A DNA stretch of 64,000 nucleotides, taken from contig JACKIH010000003.1 in NCBI GenBank assembly GCA_020638575.1, forward strand, positions 3,893,001 to 3,957,000, read 5' to 3'. Shown here one piece after another: positions 62,201-64,000 of this stretch. Both the position numbers and the translations under genes were made by a program. Source of the DNA: Rhodospirillaceae bacterium. Lineage in GTDB: Bacteria; Pseudomonadota; Alphaproteobacteria; DSM-16000; Inquilinaceae. The first letter of the stretch is position 1; the number at the start of each line of letters is the position of its first letter. The notes beneath the pieces were generated by a model that was not told where the DNA came from, made no database searches, and worked only from the letters and a program-made list of their open reading frames with translations.

Positions 62201-64000
62201 CGCGCAGGGCCGATAGTGCGGGCAGCGGTTCGTTGACGGTGGGCCGCAGGGCGGCCATCTGCACCGGCTCTTCGGGCCGCGGGGCCGGTGGCGGCAGTTC
62301 GGCGACGGCCGGCAACACCGGCAGCGGCTCGGGCACCGGCGGCAGCGGCTGCGCCACCGCTGCGATGCGCCCGGCGGCCCCACCGGTCAGCGGCGCCGGT
62401 TCGGGCTGCACGGACACCTGTGTCGGGGCAGGCGCCGGGACCGGGCCTGGGATGGGTGCCGGTCGCGCCGGAGCTTCGGCCACCTGGGCCGGCAGGATGC
62501 GGCCGGCCGCCATCGCCTGCTCGAACCGGCTGGAGCCCAGACCGGGCCGTGGCTGCGGTGCCGGTTGAGCGGCGATCTCTGCCACCTGCGGCGGCACCGC
62601 TTGCGCCGCCGCCACGGCGATCGGCGCCGGCTGTGGCGCCGGTGTCGGCGGCGCTTCGGCGACGCGCGGGGCGAGCGCCGGCAACTCCGGCAGCTCCGGG
62701 GGTGTCGGCTGCGGGATCACGCGCTCGGCAAGCTGCGGGGCGGGCGGCAGCGGCTGGCGGATCGGCGGGGCGGACACCTGCGCCGGTTGCAGCGGAACCG
62801 CGGCCGGCTGGGGTGCAGCGGCCACCTGCGGCGGCAGCACCGAAGCCGGCACCTGGCGTGCGGCCAGGATGGTCTCGCCACCCGTGGTCACCGCCGGCAC
62901 GCGCTCGGTCAGCGGCGCGAACAGTCCGCCGTCGGTGGGCGCGCGGGCAACGGTGATGACCGTATCTTGCGGCACGATCGGCTGTTCCAGGGCGACGCTG
63001 GGCAACGGGATCGAGGCGACCTGCTCCGCAGGCACCGGTGCCTGGACCGGCACGGGGGCCGGGCGCTGCTGGGGCGGGGTGCCGGCGGCCAGCGCCACCT
63101 CCGTCTGCGGGACCGGCTGGGCAATCGGCTGGGCCACCGGTGCGGGTACGGGTGCTGCCACGGGCGCTGCCACGGGTACCGGCACTGGGCGCGGTGCGAG
63201 CTGCGGCTGCTCGCCGATGGTGCTCAGTTGCGGCAGCGGCCGCAGGATCGGCCCGGCGGTCGCGGCGGCACGGACCGGAGGCTGGACCTGCGCCACCTGG
63301 GCGGGCAGTGCAGGTTGCGGCGCCACCTGGGGTTCCGGCGCCTGGACCGGGGGTGCCAGCGGTACCTGCGGCCGGGTGGACAGCGCCGCCAGTTGCGGCA
63401 GCGGCCGCGGGGCCGGCGCGGGCTGGGCCACCTGCGGCGGCCGCGGCTGCGGCAACGCCGGCCGGGCGGTGTCGACGGCCGGGGAGGCGATGGGCTGCGG
63501 CGGGATGGGCTGCGGCGGGATGGGCTGTGGGGCGACCTGTTGCGGGACCACGGGCTGTGGGGCAACCGGAGCCGGCTGCGGCCGGGTGGACAGCGCTGCC
63601 AGTTGCGGCAGTGGCTGCGGTGCCGGTTGGGCCACCTGCGGCGGCTGCGGCAGCGGCTGTGGCTGCGGAGCGACTTGTTGCGGGGCTACGGGCTGCGGAG
63701 CGACCGGAGCCGGCTGCGGCCGGGTGGAGAGTGCCGCCAATTGCGGCAGCGGCCGTGGAGCCGGCAGAGGCTGTGCTGCCACAGGCGCCGGTGCCGGCAG
63801 CGGGCCGGCCGGCGGCGTGGGCGCCGCGGCGATGGCCGGAGCAAGGGCCGGAGCAAGGGCCGGAGCTGCGATGGGAGCGGGCGGAAGTGCGGTGGGGCGC
63901 TCCTGCAGCGCGGCGAGCTGCGGCACCTCGGGTGCGGCGGCCGCCGGTGGCGGTGCGGGGGCCACCTGTGGCGGTGCAGGCAATACGGGCGGTCGCGGCT
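59283..64000 (-). CDS. Very long Pro/Ala/Gln-rich repetitive protein, N-terminus outside window
   Basis: An open frame of more than 1570 codons reaching the right edge; its 5' end is not in the window (the first possible start inside, a TTG at 63983, is preceded by in-frame coding-like sequence). The composition is almost entirely Pro, Ala, Val, Gln, Leu and Glu with no cysteine-rich or membrane segment. Internal modules recur: RFE-x3-A-x-GRILP occurs three times at intervals near 260 residues, each followed by a GGAAG motif and later by an EPPMLPLY-like and a LEVAEL-like motif; PLPQLAALSTRPQ recurs nearer the N-terminus. The C-terminus ends with TMDVFREAFAASGTSIGLD, which looks more globular. 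Probably an envelope-spanning or secreted extended protein; function not assignable. Confidence 0.75.
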   Translation of the reverse strand, partial: PRPPVLPAPPQVAPAPPPAAAAPEVPQLAALQERPTALPPAPIAAPALAPALAPAIAAAPTPPAGPLPAPAPVAAQPLPAPRPLPQLAALSTRPQPAPVAPQPVAPQQVAPQPQPLPQPPQVAQPAPQPLPQLAALSTRPQPAPVAPQPVVPQQVAPQPIPPQPIPPQPIASPAVDTARPALPQPRPPQVAQPAPAPRPLPQLAALSTRPQVPLAPPVQAPEPQVAPQPALPAQVAQVQPPVRAAATAGPILRPLPQLSTIGEQPQLAPRPVPVPVAAPVAAPVPAPVAQPIAQPVPQTEVALAAGTPPQQRPAPVPVQAPVPAEQVASIPLPSVALEQPIVPQDTVITVARAPTDGGLFAPLTERVPAVTTGGETILAARQVPASVLPPQVAAAPQPAAVPLQPAQVSAPPIRQPLPPAPQLAERVIPQPTPPELPELPALAPRVAEAPPTPAPQPAPIAVAAAQAVPPQVAEIAAQPAPQPRPGLGSSRFEQAMAAGRILPAQVAEAPARPAPIPGPVPAPAPTQVSVQPEPAPLTGGAAGRIAAVAQPLPPVPEPLPVLPAVAELPPPAPRPEEPVQMAALRPTVNEPLPALSALREPPMLPLYAAQAGPIAAPQPVQPQLEVAELAQPIVPRPLPPTPEPAVPDLAERPLPAPPPALAGPVVRPPATIADRPAEPAPRPAPVFARPVERLPTPIAEQPLPPAPLPAPTRIAAAVEAPEPAEPQVAALPDRPIVRPGAGSSRFERALADGRILPAQVSAQVPAQVSEAPAQPQPLTGGAAGRIVADAQPLPPLPEALPEPPAVAPVEVAPRPLAPLPAAPVQPPQVAEFAVDTPVDLPVEAPDLRPNLDQPLPQLAALGEPPALPVYTTQALPPEPAPAAPQLEVAELSPPASPLPPLPGPVEAVPAPVVPELAARPLPAPPPATVQPVERTPAAIAARPLPPAPQPAPTIVRPVERIPSPVAERPLPPAPQPLPLATAVAASEPAEPQVAALPQRPTIRTATSGVTRFEQAVAEGRILPPGLAELPAEQPMVAALTEAPRLPLAGGAAGQVIAPLPEALDVPDAAPARPLEMAGAVAEAAPLQVASLAPLTDVPLPVLPAMDEPPMLPLFAIGAPPAAEEVPALEVAALAPEPPRPSPLAAERPRPAPVPDIAELPLPLPPAPLPVAAAPAQPAPAQPAPIQPASIQPAPIQPEPEVAELPPVPHQVAPAVAEPQPALAVAEPPPAAPAPRLGRPMPDFPRTAEPPVQHELPLEVAETPAPAVAPMPSEPPRRVAEPPVRAVEPVQHELPLEIAEAPRPPGPVAPVAAPVAQPPAQPVRVAALAPVAEQPIPELPAMEQPPLAPIAAAPPAPAPVPVPPAPIVAAADVPAAPAVAPRPIAAQPVAPQPAAPQPVRPLPVAPQPAAVASADLPSVAPVAEPPQAAPAVPAGQVLVGGELRPSLATRIAADAPAPQVSAPQLTAPPIQPAPAVAAPAASGRIVLTPPTGVSSGPVATASAGQTLVIGGGGPVQPVQASGTATATFQPQPSRLVVTQQPAVIGAAPLSGDRTMDVFREAFAASGTSIGLD
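60930..62540 (-). repeat. Three long-period modules in the Pro-rich protein
   Basis: The plus-strand signature ggcaggatgcggcc, which encodes GRILP in reverse, appears near 60936, 61728 and 62492, so the period is about 760-800 bases. Each copy follows the same order of motifs in the protein: SSRFEQAMAAGRILPAQV, then TGGAAGRI, then EPLPALSALREPPMLPLY, then LEVAEL. Copies are diverged but collinear. Confidence 0.7.

Overview
The window is GC-rich, densely coded bacterial DNA. Many start/stop junctions overlap by 4 bases (ATGA or GTGA). Gene content points to an alphaproteobacterium, probably Rhodospirillales-like: a DUF1467 protein, an aminotransferase-hom-recJ cluster beside tRNA-Glu, a molybdopterin-binding/nucleotidyltransferase fusion, PAS histidine kinases, TRAP transport, valine catabolism genes and short XRE regulators. 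The lineage is an inference from gene families; no rRNA or species marker is present. I saw no phage, IS element, CRISPR array or integrase. Both ends cut genes: DUF1467 at the left and a very long Pro/Ala-rich protein at the right.

Layout. 1-12.1 kb: DUF1467 end, a 680-base gene-free stretch with three intrinsic terminators, purine permease, DMT exporter and secreted protein, lytic transglycosylase, a candidate small RNA, MATE exporter, alpha/beta hydrolase, a lone FliL-like protein, an IscU-like scaffold, a MoeA/MocA-like fusion, a coiled-coil membrane protein and two small membrane proteins. 12.2-17.6 kb: acyl-CoA/valine catabolism (aldehyde dehydrogenase, malonyl-CoA synthetase, isobutyryl-CoA dehydrogenase, 3-hydroxyisobutyrate dehydrogenase). 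17.6-20.8 kb: a convergent pair of lipid-linked sugar glycosyltransferases. 20.9-25.0 kb: two divergent PAS histidine kinases. 25.0-28.1 kb: feoABC iron uptake with a Fur-like box. 28.2-36.0 kb: SulP transporter, XRE repressor with a palindromic operator, DmeF-like metal exporter with a His repeat, and an RND pump with its adaptor. 36.0-42.0 kb: a palindromic repeat element, then a sigma-54-type two-component system divergent from a three-gene membrane/SDR operon that has a sigma-54 promoter match and an upstream palindrome. 42.0-49.1 kb: HMG-CoA lyase, XRE-cupin regulator, three-gene TRAP transporter, class II HMG-CoA reductase and an unknown membrane protein. 49.4-54.1 kb: LemA, M48 protease and DUF3592 protein, then a CoA ligase and enoyl-CoA hydratase. 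54.5-59.0 kb: tRNA-Glu, recJ, hom and an AlaC-like aminotransferase. 59.3-64.0 kb: a repetitive Pro-rich protein.

The two most interesting units are the 42.1-49.1 kb cluster and the 36.3-42.0 kb unit. The first reads as a complete import-and-degrade route for mevalonate: TRAP uptake, oxidation to HMG-CoA by a class II reductase, and cleavage to acetoacetate and acetyl-CoA, with a linked regulator and an uncharacterised membrane protein. In the second, an enhancer-binding response regulator appears to control its divergent neighbour through sigma-54. A candidate small RNA at about 5.0-5.1 kb, with an anti-Shine-Dalgarno loop and a strong terminator, is the best non-coding lead. No expression, homology-search or folding computation was run; all calls come from reading the sequence.
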